Assembly (NCBI GenBank): GCA_964016985.1
Contig: OZ024828.1
Coordinates: forward strand, 13,008,242-13,072,241
Length of the DNA stretch: 64,000 bases
Direction of reading: 5' to 3'
Source: Anodontia alba
Taxonomy: Eukaryota > Mollusca > Bivalvia > Lucinida > Lucinidae
The notes under the pieces were generated by a model. That model made no database searches. It had not been told where the DNA came from and saw only the letters and a program-made list of their open reading frames with translations. Below are positions 43,291 to 53,787 of this stretch, piece after piece. Each line of letters begins with the position of its first letter. Positions within the stretch are counted from its first letter, which is position 1. Position numbers and translations under genes: made by a program.

Positions 43291-43831
43291 TGGGCCGTGC
43301 CATGTGAAACCGTGTCTTCGGGCATATGCGGACAGCTAAGGCTCAGATCAGCCTGCGCATCCCCGTCACTGTCCGCTGACAGAATCGTTGGATACTATCG
43401 AATAAATGAATGGAGAGCAAATGCCTGGATCATTACGAAAACATGCCTATGCAATATGTAGAAAATTTCACTTTCAAAAACTGAAAAAATTCAGATAAAA
43501 ACCTCTGATATTTTTCATATTTCTGCTCAAAACATAGATTGTGGGTACTCGTTAGAATCGCCTCGGCGAGGCGGTTCTAACGAGTATCCACAATCTATGT
43601 TTTTGAGCAGAAATAAGAAAAATAATGTATACCCCTGTAAACCCCAGTTTTACTATATAAAAGTGGGGTTTAAGGGGGTCAAAATTATATAGGCATGTTT
43701 TCGTCATGGATACTTTGCACGTACGCTAAATAATCTGAATCTGCGTGGGGGTGGGGGCTGGGGTGGTGGGGAGGAGGGGTTGTGTTTTTTTCGCATGTTC
43801 CAAGGCATTTTTTTCGCTTGATGCGGCCCGT
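43291..43831 (+). mobile_element. Family B element split by a family A insertion
   Basis: Left part 43291-43430 (GGGCCGTGCCATGTGAAACC..GCCTGGAT), right part 43709-43831 (GATACTTTGC..TTTTCGCTTGATGCGGCCC). Family A occupies 43431-43708. Confidence 0.7.
43431..43708 (+). mobile_element. Family A MITE nested in a family B element
   Basis: The flanks CCTGGAT and GATACTTTGC join to GGATGATACTTTG, the exact sequence of the uninterrupted family B copy at 27340. No target duplication. Confidence 0.93.
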
Positions 43832-44087
43832 ATAATACGAATAATATAAGGAATTATTGGTGTATGCAATACAGAAAACAATATAGAAAAAAAAACATTT
43901 AAGTTTGGATAATAAATATACATGATACTGTCTCAGTTTCATGTATATATGCTATTCAAACGTAAATTTTTTCAGTTTTTCTTGAACGCGCATTTTCCCC
44001 GCACAATATCTTATTCAACCGCACTCGTTTTACCCTGATGATCTGCGTGGGCCAGCATTCCCCATATCAGCATTTGCATATGCGAAA

Positions 44088-44366
44088 CATTACGAAAACA
44101 CGCCTATTCAAATATATTGAAAATTTCATCACCAAAAACTGAAAATTTTCCGATAAAAACTTCCGATATTTTTCATATTTCTGCTCAAAATATAGATTGT
44201 GGGTACTCGTTAGAACCGCCTGGCCGAGGCGGTTCTAACGAGTACCCACAATCTATGTTTTTGAGCAGAAATAAGAAAAATAATGTATACCCCTGTAAAC
44301 CCCAGTTTTACTATATAAAAGTGGGGTTTTAGGGGGTCAAAATTATATAAGTATGTTTTCGTGATG
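44088..44366 (+). mobile_element. Family A MITE, complete
   Basis: Apex CCTGGCCGAGG; complete ends. Confidence 0.9.
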
Positions 44367-44429
44367 ATCTAGACATAATCTTGTCTGGGTGCTCTTAGGG
44401 TAGCCAAGGGTCGAAGGTTTCTTCAGACG

Positions 44430-44697
44430 CATTACGAAAACAGCCTATTCAAATATATTGAAAATTTTGCCACCAAACATCTGAAAGTTATCAGATAAAA
44501 ACTGATATTTCTCACATTTCTGCTCAAAACATAAATTGTGGGCACTCGTTAGAACCGCCTCGGTTCTAACGAGTACCCACAATCTATGTTTTTGAGCAGA
44601 AATAAGAAAAATAATGTTAACCCATGTAAACCCCAGTTTTACTACATAAAAGTGGGGTTTAAGGGGGTCAAAATTATATAGGTATGTTTTCGTGTTG
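44430..44697 (+). mobile_element. Family A MITE, shortened apex
   Basis: Palindrome centre reduced to CCGCCTCGG; right end CGTGTTG. Only 63 bases from the preceding copy. Confidence 0.9.
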
Positions 44698-44755
44698 GGA
44701 CAGGGAAGACTGATCAGACTGCGCAGATGAACAGAGTCTTCGCGGGAAACGCACG
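44698..44755. mobile_element. Family B' fragment
   Basis: GACTGATCAGACTGCGCAGA with a degenerate partner arm and ACGCACGCCC; only a fragment. Confidence 0.4.
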
Positions 44756-44798
44756 CCCGAATATATTTTTTCTTAAATTTGCGTTCACTATTTTACAG

Positions 44799-44963
44799 AT
44801 TCTGCAATGCTGGGTGGTAAACACGGTAAACTCTACTGCGGAAAGGAGCTTCAGGGTAGAACATTCATCACGCAAGGCAACTCTTTACGTCTGAATTTCG
44901 TCACGGATGAGTCACTCTCGTTTTATGGATTTCAAGCGACGATTAAGTTTGTCCACGGGAACG
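44799..44963 (+). CDS. Exon 9: C-terminal part of CUB3
   Basis: Acceptor TTTTACAG|AT, phase 1. It encodes DSAMLGGKHGKLYCGKELQG, then NSLRLNFVTDESLSFYGFQA and TIKFVHGN: fourth cysteine (YCG), the 'L.L.F.TD.S....GF.A' CUB strand pattern, then the domain end. The donor is ACG|GTACGA, phase 1. The exon sits about 100 bases downstream of a family A copy. Confidence 0.94.
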
Positions 44964-45143
44964 GTACGATTTTATAATTTTAAAAATGTATGCCACTGAT
45001 GAGGTCCGTAAAATTGACAATTTAGGCGTTTTTGCAGGCATATCAAGTTAAGATAAACGGCAATTGAATAAAATAAGCCTAAATATTAAACTAGAGCCAA
45101 TATATATTAAGAAGTGTATTTTCTTATCTTCAATTCAACTGTT

Positions 45144-45422
45144 CATCACGAAAACATGCCTATATAATTTTGACCCCCTTGAACCCCACTTTTATACAGT
45201 AAAACTGGGGTTTACAGGGGTATACATTATTTTTCTTATTACTGCATTAAACATAGGTTGTGGGTACTCGTTAGAACCGCCTCGCCGAGGCGGTTCTAAC
45301 GAGTACCCACAATCTATGTTTTGAGCAGAAATAAGAAAAATATCAGAGTTTTTTATCTGAAAATTTTCAGTTTTTTGGAGGTGAAATTTTCCATATATTT
45401 GAATAGGCGTGTTTTCGTAATG
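45144..45422 (-). mobile_element. Family A MITE, complete
   Basis: Apex CCTCGCCGAGG; complete ends. Confidence 0.9.
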
Positions 45423-45557
45423 TCTTATCTGTCCTAAACCGGTTGTGGTCGCTCATTACAACTGTTTATATGAAAAGCCACAATTGTTTGCTGGAGAAAT
45501 AATACAGAAAAAAAACTCTATGACGTTGTCGTGCTATTTTAGAGTATAACACGCTAT

Positions 45558-45839
45558 CATCACGAAAACACGCCTATATAATTTTGAACCCCTTAAACCC
45601 CACTTTTATATAGTAAAACTGGGGTTTACAGGGGTATGCATTATTCTTCTTATTTTGCTAAAAAAAATCATAGATTGTGGGCACTCGTTAGAACCGCTTC
45701 GCCGAGGCGGTTCTAACGAGTATCCACTATCTATATTTTGAGCAGGAATATGAAATATATCAGATTTTTTTATCTGAAAATTTTTCTTTTTTATTTATAA
45801 AATTTTCATTATATTTGAATAGGCATCCTTTTATAATGA
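45558..45839 (-). mobile_element. Family A MITE, head-to-head with the next copy
   Basis: Complete but diverged right side. The next copy, in opposite orientation, starts 6 bases later. Confidence 0.88.
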
Positions 45840-45845
45840 CTTTTC

Positions 45846-46095
45846 AATTACGAAAACACGCCTATTCAAATATATTGGAAATTCACCACCAAAAAACTTA
45901 AAGTTTTCAGATAAGAATTCTGATATTTTCATAGTTCTGCTCAAAACACAGATTGTGGGTACTCGTTAGAACCGCCTCGCACAATCTAGGTTTTTGGGCT
46001 GAAATAGGAAAAATGTATACGCCTGTAAACCCCGTTTTACTAAATAAATGTGGGGTTTAAGTGGGTCAAAATTATATAAGTATGTTTTCGTGATG
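45846..46095 (+). mobile_element. Family A MITE, right hairpin arm deleted
   Basis: The palindrome breaks at CCTCG and resumes at CACAATC. Inserted next to a family G remnant. Confidence 0.85.
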
Positions 46096-46097
46096 AT

Positions 46098-46293
46098 CTT
46101 TGGACATTTGTTCTAGACACAACTGAGAGTTAATCATAGCATTATGCCAGGAGGCAAACGGAGATGTCTTTCCGATTTTCATCTTCTATAGTATACTTTT
46201 TTTTTCTTTTTTTTACTGGAGCTGTCGGAAGAATTCCCTTGGAAGGTATACGAGCCATCGGTGTTCGAGTCATTGAAGTTTTACTGTATAGAT
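46098..46293 (+). mobile_element. Family G partial copy
   Basis: TCTTTGGACATTTGTTCTAG, GCCAGGAGGCAAACGG, TCGAGTCATTGAAGTTTTAC: matches both halves of the 28381 copy, central hairpin deleted. Confidence 0.5.
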
Positions 46294-46341
46294 ATTATTC
46301 TGACTACTAGTGGTGAATGTTTTTGCTCAAGAAAACAAATA

Positions 46342-46561
46342 CACTTCAACCGATTTATAATACGGTTCGTTATAACACGGTTTTGGATATAACACGGTTC
46401 GAAGATGGATACCAGAAATGTATAGATTATATTGAAAAATGACCATAAATGGTCATTTTTCAATATAATCTATACATTTTTGTTTGGATATAACACGGTT
46501 GTTTAACTAACACGGTTTATGCTATGGACCCCACAAATAGTGTTATAAAGAGGTTGTGGTG
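46342..46561. mobile_element. Family H, TA-flanked mariner-like MITE
   Basis: TA on both sides; ends CACTTCAACC and GGTTGTGGTG. Repeated TATAACACGGTT motifs and a perfect palindrome AATGTATAGATTATATTG with partner. Confidence 0.65.
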
Positions 46562-46589
46562 TATTTAGGAATATTTTATGGACATTTTC

Positions 46590-46773
46590 TTATAATATCA
46601 TGAAAATGTATGTCGTGTGTACTCGACATGCTATTATTTATAGAAGATAGAAAAGACATCCCACTTGCCTATTTACATGGTGCAGTGATGAACCCTCAAT
46701 AGCTCGAACTATCCATGTTTTAAGCAAATTTCCATGATTCCGAAAGTGTTCGAGCTATTTAATTTAGACTGTA
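46590..46773 (-). mobile_element. Family G right half
   Basis: GTATGTCGTGTGTACTCGAC hairpin arm, then AAGACATCCCACTTGCC and TTTAGACTGTA end. Confidence 0.5.
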
Positions 46774-46939
46774 CAAAAGTACAAATATAATCATGTCATG
46801 CGACCTGTGACTTCTCGTTTCCGTTTACGGTTTGACATTATACAGCTGGGAACCAGAAGCATCGGATTACCAGACAAGGTTATATTTTCATTCTAATAGT
46901 GCTAAATGATTTTGTTCGAATGTTGTTTTTTTCTTTCAG

Positions 46940-46994
46940 TTTGTGATTGTAAACAACGGAATGCAGTGTGCGTTCGAACGGGATTCGAGAAACA
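46940..46994 (+). CDS. Exon 10: short Cys-containing exon before the EGF domain
   Basis: A 55-base exon with acceptor TTTCTTTCAG|TT (phase 1 in) and strong donor ACA|GTAAGT (phase 2 out). It encodes VCDCKQRNAVCVRTGFEKQ. Its three cysteines precede the EGF-like domain and may form an incomplete Cys-rich lead-in. Length and phase fit both neighbours exactly. Confidence 0.82.
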
Positions 46995-47099
46995 GTAAGT
47001 CGAATTTAACAAAAGCGAAAAAAAAAGAAGAAAGAAACACAAAGAAAGAAAAACAGAAAAAAATCCATTCAGTTACATTAAGAATACAGGTATAAGAAA

Positions 47100-47320
47100 A
47101 AATGTATTGAAAATTTCACCACTAAAAACTGAAAGTTTTCAGATAAAAATTCTCATATTTTTTCATATTTCTGCTCAAAACATAGATTGTGGGTACTCGT
47201 TAGAACCGCCTCGCCTTATGCAGAAATAAGAAAAATAATGTATACCTATGTAAACCCCAGTTTTACTAAAATAAAGTGGGGTTTAAGGGGTCAAGATTAT
47301 ATAGGTATGTTTTCGTGATG
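47100..47320 (+). mobile_element. Family A copy, both left end and right hairpin arm missing
   Basis: Starts within TGTATTGAAAATTTCACC; hairpin stops at CCTCGCC; right end intact. Confidence 0.85.
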
Positions 47321-47677
47321 ACAAGAAGAAGAGATGAGGAATGACAATGACAAAAATCCAACATACATTGTATAAACCACTTGCGTAACCGCCTTGGAAC
47401 GACAAGAAGAAACACTAATCGGGAATGCCAGTAGCATTCGAGCAAAACCTCGCCCTTAATTCTATTGTCAATAAAAGCTGTTTTTCTTTTATAAATCACA
47501 GAATATTTACCAAATGTACTATACCTGCTTATACCTGCCAAAATGTCTGACAGTTTGAGCCCTGTTCGGCTGCTTTGGGTGGCATGACTTTTTTTTTTTT
47601 TTTTTTTTGTAATTTTATATCGGAAAATGTTTGTTTTCGGGTCATACGTACATGTTGTTTTCTTTTGTATAAAACAG

Positions 47678-47810
47678 ATGCGTATTAGGAACGAAATGCC
47701 CGGATTCGTCTTGTCAAAATGGGGGAAAGTGTGTGAGACGCAAAGGCAAAAGCGAAAATGAGTGTATTTGTCAAACCGGATTTTCTGGAACGGACTGCTC
47801 GGAAGGCCAG
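47678..47810 (+). CDS. Exon 11: EGF-like domain
   Basis: Acceptor ATAAAACAG|A (phase 2 in), donor CAG|GTAAAT (phase 0 out). It encodes CVLGTKCPDSSCQNGGKC, then a basic loop VRRKGKSE, then CICQTGFSGTDC. The 'C.NGGKC', 'C.C..GF.G..C' spacing is the EGF-like signature. No calcium-binding-type DV/I..D motif leads it, so it is probably non-calcium-binding. A family A copy starts 40 bases after the exon. Confidence 0.95.
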
Positions 47811-47849
47811 GTAAATATACTGAATAGAAGCAAAATTTTCAGGCATGTG

Positions 47850-48128
47850 CATCACGAAAACAATACCTATATAATTTTGACCCCCTTATTCCCCAGTTTT
47901 ATATAGTAAAACTGGGGTTTACAGGGGTATACATTATCTTTCTTATTTCTGCTCAAAAACATAGATTGTGGATACTCGTTAGAATCGCCTCGGCGAGGCG
48001 GTTCTAACGAGTACCCAGAATCTATGTTTTGAGTAGAAATATGAAAAATATCAGAGTTTTTATCTGGAAACTTTCAGTGTTTGGTTGTGATATTTTCAAT
48101 ATATTTGAATAGGCGTGTTTTCGTAATG
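47850..48128 (-). mobile_element. Family A MITE between EGF exon and minisatellite
   Basis: Complete; starts 40 bases after exon 11, and the 41-base minisatellite begins right behind it. Confidence 0.9.
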
Positions 48129-48139
48129 GAATGAAATTA

Positions 48140-49255
48140 GTAAAAATAAGATGTTCAGAAGGAGCCACTATCATAGAACATAGCCTACCAATGACGCGCC
48201 ACAAGGCTTAAAACTCTGTATAATCTACCAATGACGCACCACAAGGCTTAAAGCTTAGAACACTCTTTAACCTACAAATGAAGCGCCACAAGGCTGAGAA
48301 CTCTCCGGAACCTATCAATGACGCGCAACAAGGCTTAAACCTCTCTATAATCTACCAAATGACGCGCCACAAGGCTTAGAACTCTCTACAACCTACCAAA
48401 TGACGCGCCACAATTCTTACAATTCTCTGGAACCTACCAATGACGCGCCACAAGGCTTAAAACTCTCTATAATCTACCAATGACGCGCCACAAGGCTTAA
48501 AGCTTAGAACCCTCTGGAACCTACCAATGACGCGCCACAAGGCTTAAACCGCTCTATAATCTACCAAATGACGCGCCACAAGGCTTAGAACTCTCTACAA
48601 CCTACCAAATGACGCGCCACAAGGCTTAGAACTCTCTGGAACCTACCAATGACGCGCCACAAGGCTTAAAATTCTCTATAATCTACCAATGACGCGCCAC
48701 AAGTCTTAAAGCTTAGAACACTTTTTAACCTACAAATGAAGCGCCACAAGGCTGAGAACTTTCTGGAACCTACCAATGACGCGCCGCAAAGCTTAAAGCT
48801 CTCTATAATCTACCAAATGACGCGCCACAAGGCTTAGAACTCTCTACAACCTACCAACGACGCGCCACAAGGCTTAGAACTCTCTATAACCTACAAATGA
48901 CGCGCCAAAAGACTCCGAACTCTCTGGAACCTACCAATGACCCGCCACAAGGTTTAGAACTCACTATAAGCTATCAAATGACGCGCCAGAAGACTTAGAG
49001 CTCATTATAGCCTACCAATGACGGGCCACAAGGCTTAGAACTCTCTTTAATCTACCAGTGACGCGCCACAAGCCTTAGAACTCTCTATAACCTATCAATG
49101 ACTCGCCTCTATGCTTAGAACTCTCTATATCCTACCAATGCTGCGCCACAAAGCTTAAAGCACTCTATAACATACAAATGTACCAATGACGCGACACAAG
49201 GCTTAGAGCTCTTCATAACCTACATGTACCAGTGACGCGCCAAAGCGCTTAGAAC
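48140..49255. repeat. Minisatellite, about 41-base unit, ~27 copies
   Basis: Unit CTACCAATGACGCGCCACAA + GGCTTAGAACTCTCTATAAC. A marked variant (AAGCTTAGAACACTCTTTAA) recurs at 48251 and 48709, with a partial one at 48500, so the array has a higher-order period near 210-250. Lies in the intron between EGF and Ig1. Confidence 0.9.
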
Positions 49256-49259
49256 TCTC

Positions 49260-49321
49260 TTTCTCTCCTCTGTCTGTTTCTGTCTGTCTATCTCTATCTC
49301 TCTCTCTGTCTGTCTGTCTCT

Positions 49322-49391
<70 letters not shown>
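49260..49391. repeat. (TC)n microsatellite with TCTG/TCTATC lead-in
   Basis: Degenerate TCTGTCTG and TCTATC units grade into a pure TC run at about 49330-49391. Confidence 0.9.
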
Positions 49392-49393
<2 letters not shown>

Positions 49394-50026
49394 AAGGGCA
49401 TTCATTCACCATGATATGGGTAGTGGGGAAAGTTTCATCGATAAGATTAAAAATGCATTCTACTGGGCTTTCGACATTTTTCAGAAAGTAGTTTATAGCT
49501 TGGCGCTTTACACAAAAGAAGTAAATTTGCAAACTTTTGTCATGATTTAATGTAAAACTATTTGTCGTAACAACCTATGCACAAAAAGTTTTATTCTAGT
49601 CATTGGTTTTTAAAAAATCAAATATTTTCACTTTTTCCATAATAAAAAGGAATGCAAATTATGCAGAAATCTGTAGGGTAGGTAACTTGAAGATAAATTT
49701 TCAACAAGTTCCGCTTTTTCAATTTTTCTGAATTTTCACAATATTGATGTAAAACATCAATAATTGAAATTCAGCAAAGAAAAGTAAAATCTATTTTCTT
49801 AAACAAAAGATCCAAAAAAATCACTTTACTATAGAAATTGCACAGGTCAGACCAATTTTTGGCCCTAAATTTAATTTTAGGGTACATATTTGAGAACAAA
49901 ACACAGAAACAGAAAAGACAAATGGTTTCTGATCAGATATGGTCAATCAGAACAAAATACTTTTATTTAAGACAAAACGCCGAGCAAAAAACATCTTACC
50001 TATGATGTCGAAAGGACAGTAATCAG
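49392..50026. other. Intron sequence without recognised feature
   Basis: AT-rich; no domain or repeat seen. Confidence 0.4.
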
Positions 50027-50306
50027 CATCACGGAAACATGCCCGTATAATTTTGACCCCCTTAAACCGCACTTTTATATAATAAAAGTGGGGTTTACAG
50101 GGATATACATTATTTTTCTTATTTCTGCTCAAAACATAGATTGTGGGTACTCGTTAGAACCGCCTCGCCGAGGCGGTTCTAACGAGTACCCACAATCTAT
50201 GTTTTGAGCAGAAATATAAAAAATATCAGAGTTTTTTTTACCTGAAAAATTTCGGTTCTTGGAGATGAAATTTTCTATATATTTGAATAGGCGTGTTTTC
50301 GTAATG
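50027..50306 (-). mobile_element. Family A MITE, complete
   Basis: Left end CATCACGGAAACATGCC; apex CCTCGCCGAGG. Confidence 0.9.
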
Positions 50307-50499
50307 GTGTGAAAATGCTGATTTTTGTTCTTGTTTTGACATCAGTTATGTTGCTTAACTGCATTTTATTTAGGATGAAATGAATACATGTAAATGATTA
50401 AATGCAAACGCAGTTTGCTCTTAAAATTATTTAAGAGAACTTCAGGAATTAGTCCTTAGGCGTCCCAAATTTTGATCAAGTTCACTTTTTTCTACTTCT

Positions 50500-50640
50500 T
50501 GATCTGATGCGTTTAAAAGCTGTTGGATGAGTGGCAAACAATGTAGACACTGATCAGACACCGCGTTCTGCGGCATCTAATATGGGTTTACGCTATTTGC
50601 TCAGGTCTGTCTGTTCGAATATATATCTATACGGAAAAGT
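50500..50640. repeat. Family E partial copy
   Basis: TTGGATGAGTGGCAAACAAT hairpin with CGCGTTCTGCGGC apex, ends CAGGTCTGTCTGTTCGAA. Confidence 0.5.
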
Positions 50641-50673
50641 CAGTCTACTACAAATGAGTTACAAAACATGTAT

Positions 50674-50875
50674 GGGGGGAAAAGTAGTCGAACTCCATCG
50701 CACAGTCGGTAGTTCGTCTGACTGCATATCCAAGGATCGTAAGTTCGAATCCAAACTCGATTACATAACTTTCGTGGAGATTGATCATGATATTATTTCT
50801 ACGGTCATTCTTCCCCTTCCTCTATTTCAAGACGGGCAGTTGTCTGTTACTAGCGAACGTTGTACACAAGTACAG
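50674..50875 (+). mobile_element. tRNA-derived SINE, 3'-truncated
   Basis: TAGTTCGTCTGACTGCATA, GTAAGTTCGAATCC box B, TTTCGTGGAGATTGATCATG body; ends before the tail. Confidence 0.65.
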
Positions 50876-51030
50876 GGCTGCATTCAGTAAAGCAAATCTC
50901 TCGCGAGAGTTTTTTCAAAAACTACTTTGAATCTTCTGAACGATTATTGTAAATCTCGTCTTATGTGACCTCCCCTTATTCTCGTTGACGAGACTTGATG
51001 TTACATTTATATCGAATAAACTATATCAAT
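50875..51030. repeat. Unclassified repeat, copy 1
   Basis: TACAGGGCTGCATTCAGTAA, TTTTTTCAAAAACTACTTTG and ATCGAATAAACTATATCAAT recur at 56178-56340. Confidence 0.55.
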
Positions 51031-51035
51031 AGCTG

Positions 51036-51270
51036 TTAACCCATTTGTGTCTAGCGTCCCATAAATGGGACATTGGCAAACAGTGTAGACCTAGACTAGA
51101 CGCCGCTGAACGCGACATCTGATCAGGGTCTACACTGGTTGCATTAACTACAGGCATACATGTATCAATAAAACATGGTAATAATCAAAACTAACCAGAC
51201 ACCCTTAAACTGTAAATGGACTGGTCCAAAGAGTTCAGATAGAAGAGCCCACTCGGTATAAATGGGTTAA
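51036..51270 (+). mobile_element. Family C piggyBac-like MITE
   Basis: TTAACCCATTTGTGTCTAGC left, TATAAATGGGTTAA right, same hairpin; 235 bases. Confidence 0.7.
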
Positions 51271-51385
51271 TTTAACAGAATCAAATGCATAATATCAACT
51301 CAGTAAAATATCCATATTGTGATTACAAACAGGCGTACATATTTTTTTACCGCTTAAGCCGCCATTTTGGTTGTGCCAAAAGACA

Positions 51386-51668
51386 CATCACGAAAACATA
51401 CCTATACAATGTTGACCCCCTTAAACACCACTGTTATATAATAAAACTGGGGTTTACACCCCGGGGTATACATTTAATTTCTTATTTTTGCTCAAAACAT
51501 TGATTATGGGTACTCGTTAGAACCGCCTCTCTGAGGTTGTTCTAACGAGTACCCACAATCTATGTTGTGAGCAAAACTATGAAAAAATATCAGATATTTT
51601 TTACCTGAAAATATTCATTTTTAGCGGTAAAATTCTCAATGTATTTGAATAGGCGTGTTTTCGTGATG
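51386..51668 (-). mobile_element. Family A MITE, diverged
   Basis: Small insertion CCCCGG near the TACAGGGGTATAC segment; right end CGTGATG rather than CGTAATG. Confidence 0.88.
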
Positions 51669-51764
51669 GCTTGAGAGAGGCTTGGGGATGTTGGCTAACC
51701 TCCGCCGAAAATTGTCACAAATGAACAGAAAGTGTGCTTTTGTTTTGCTAGTAACTGCGAACGT

Positions 51765-51880
51765 ATCGGTTAAATGGACGCATCCTTTGGAGAATCAGTG
51801 TGAATAGGTAAAATAACCGTCTCGACATGACCGTAACAGTGTTAACTGGGCCTTAAAACTCCAACTCAAATCAAATGAGA
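51765..51880 (+). mobile_element. tRNA-derived SINE, 3' fragment
   Basis: GTAAAATAACCGTCTCGACA, GTTAACTGGGCCTTAAAACT match the SINE tail region. Confidence 0.5.
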
Positions 51881-51889
51881 AAAAGTACC

Positions 51890-52070
51890 TTAATACATAT
51901 ATGCCCCGAAAAGACTCAGATCAGCCTGCACAAGCCACAGACTGACCAGAGATTTTCGACGTAAAATGTGGATGCGGAAGTCTTGATCTCAAGGTGACCG
52001 TCGGAGACTCTGATCATAGAGGACTGATGTGCATGCTTATTTGGGTCTGAGCAGGGCGCATATGGCATTA
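51890..52070. mobile_element. Degenerate family B' repeat
   Basis: ATGCCCCGAAAAGACTCAGA and GGGCGCATATGGCAT with weak inner palindromes. Confidence 0.45.
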
Positions 52071-52103
52071 GGTACACTTGCCCACTCCGCGGCTCATGTA
52101 ATT

Positions 52104-52382
52104 CATCACGAAAACACGCCTATATAATTTTGACCCCCTTAAACCCCACTTTTATACAGTAAAACTGGGGTTTACAGGGGTATACATTGATTTTCTTTTC
52201 TGCTCAAAAACATAGATTGTGGGTACCCGTTAGAACCGCCTCGCTGCGGCGGTCCTAACGAGTACCCACAATCTATGTTTTGAGCAGAAATATGAAAACT
52301 ACCCGGAATTTTTCATCTGATTTTTTTTTATTTTTTGGTATTAAAATTCTCAATATATTTGAATAGGCGTGTTTTCGTAATG
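52104..52382 (-). mobile_element. Family A MITE, complete
   Basis: Apex region CCTCGCTGCGGCGG, slightly mismatched stem; ends complete. Confidence 0.9.
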
Positions 52383-52481
52383 TTATGGTAAATGAACTAA
52401 AATTTCCAGCACTTAATTCCATACTTTTCTCCCTAAATTTTGCTCTTTTTAAGCTGTTTCTTAAAAAGAGAAGTTCTTTCG

Positions 52482-52789
52482 CATGACGAAAATATGCCTA
52501 TTCAAATATACTAAAAATTTTACCACCAAAAAAATGAAAATTTTCAGATAAAAAATTCTGATATTTTATCATATTTCTGTTCAAACCATAGATTGTAGGT
52601 ACTCGTTAGAACCGCCTCGTCCTGGGTACTCGTTAGAACCGCATCGATGAGGCGGTTTTAACGAATACCCACAATCTATGTTTTTGAGCAGAAATAAGAA
52701 AAATAATGTATACCCCTGTAAAACCCCAGTTTTACTATATAAAAGTGGGTTTAAGTGGGTCAAAATTATATAGGCATGTTTTCGTGATG
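52482..52789 (+). mobile_element. Family A MITE, duplicated hairpin arm, before exon 12
   Basis: The left arm GGTACTCGTTAGAACCGC is repeated before the apex, lengthening the element. Ends 134 bases upstream of exon 12. Confidence 0.88.
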
Positions 52790-52923
52790 GTTAGTGGAAT
52801 AGCAAACAGTGTAGACCATGACCAGATTGCTTTTTCAGAACAGTCTTATCTAGTCTACACTGTTTGCACAGGCCATTTTGTGGTGTACGAAATTTTAGGA
52901 TATTTACTGTAATACTTTTTCAG

Positions 52924-53048
52924 GGCCAGTTTGAAATACTTCACTTCACAATAGTTCCGGAAAATAGAGAACTTGTTCGTGAGTCTAGTCATACAGAGGA
53001 ATGCCAGGCTAAAGTGGTGGACATTGACGCCCTCATTAGCTACACATG
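52924..53048 (+). CDS. Exon 12: first half of Ig-like domain 1
   Basis: The acceptor is ATACTTTTTCAG (phase 0) and the donor TG|GTAAGC (phase 2). It encodes GQFEILHFTIVPENRELVRE, then TEECQAKVVDIDALISYTW. The B-strand cysteine (EEC) and C-strand tryptophan (YTW, split by the intron) are the hallmark Ig positions. A Tigger-like element (family G) begins at 53081, 33 bases into the following intron. Confidence 0.9.
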
Positions 53049-53080
53049 GTAAGCAAAATAATCGACATCTCCGCAGAACG

Positions 53081-53435
53081 TACAGTAGAACTTCAGTGGC
53101 TCGAACCCCGATGCCTCGTTTACCATGGATGAGTCGAACACGTTCTTGAGTCCGCAGGGATTTCCTCCAAATACGATATACGGATAATATAGGGAGATTT
53201 TCTTCTTTTATCTTGTTAATGTATGTTGTGTGTACTCATTAGAATCGCCTCATAGAGTACAAACAACATACATTTAAAATATAGAACACCGAAAAGATAT
53301 CCCTCAATCCTTCAATCATCTCCATTGTGCCTCCTGGCGTGGCACTAATAATAACCTTCCGAGGCTCGAACTACCGCTGTCTCGAACAAATTTTCATGGT
53401 CCCAAAGGGGTTCGAGCCATCAAAGTTCGACTGTA
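53081..53435 (-). mobile_element. Family G element, complete
   Basis: TACAGTAGAACTTCAGTGGC left, CATCAAAGTTCGACTGTA right. Central hairpin GTATGTTGTGTGTACTCATT with partner AGAGTACAAACAACATAC. It starts 33 bases into the intron after exon 12. Confidence 0.65.
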
Positions 53436-53564
53436 CTTACATTTTTTAACCATGCCTACATGGATAGCGTTCAGGTTTGGTTTATACAAACAGTAAAAGT
53501 GAGCCTTTAAATTATACAGAAATCAGTAGGCAATGCTTAAATGTCCATCTGTCGCTGTTAAATA

Positions 53565-53651
53565 CCCAGCGGACACATGTCGCTTATACAACGTCGCATC
53601 AACGCCGATTTAACGTCATGACGTTGTTTCAACGTTGTGTGTCCGCTGAGT
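53565..53651. mobile_element. Family K fold-back
   Basis: CCCAGCGGACACATGTCG to TTGTGTGTCCGCTGAG with AACGTCGCATCAACG inner arms; flanked by AATA/TATT. Confidence 0.6.
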
Positions 53652-53787
53652 ATTCACATCTACCTTCGATTTCATTGGTTGTCAGCCAGTTCTGCGGAGG
53701 ACTCAATTTAGCAATAACGGGACATAAAGAGAGGATTTTAAAATTGGTGTCCATTTTATATGATATAAATTAAACAAGCTGAATAAT

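Noticed and set aside
48140..49255. CRISPR-like regular repeat array
   Set aside because: Units are directly adjacent with no unique spacers, and the sequence is eukaryotic. It is a minisatellite.
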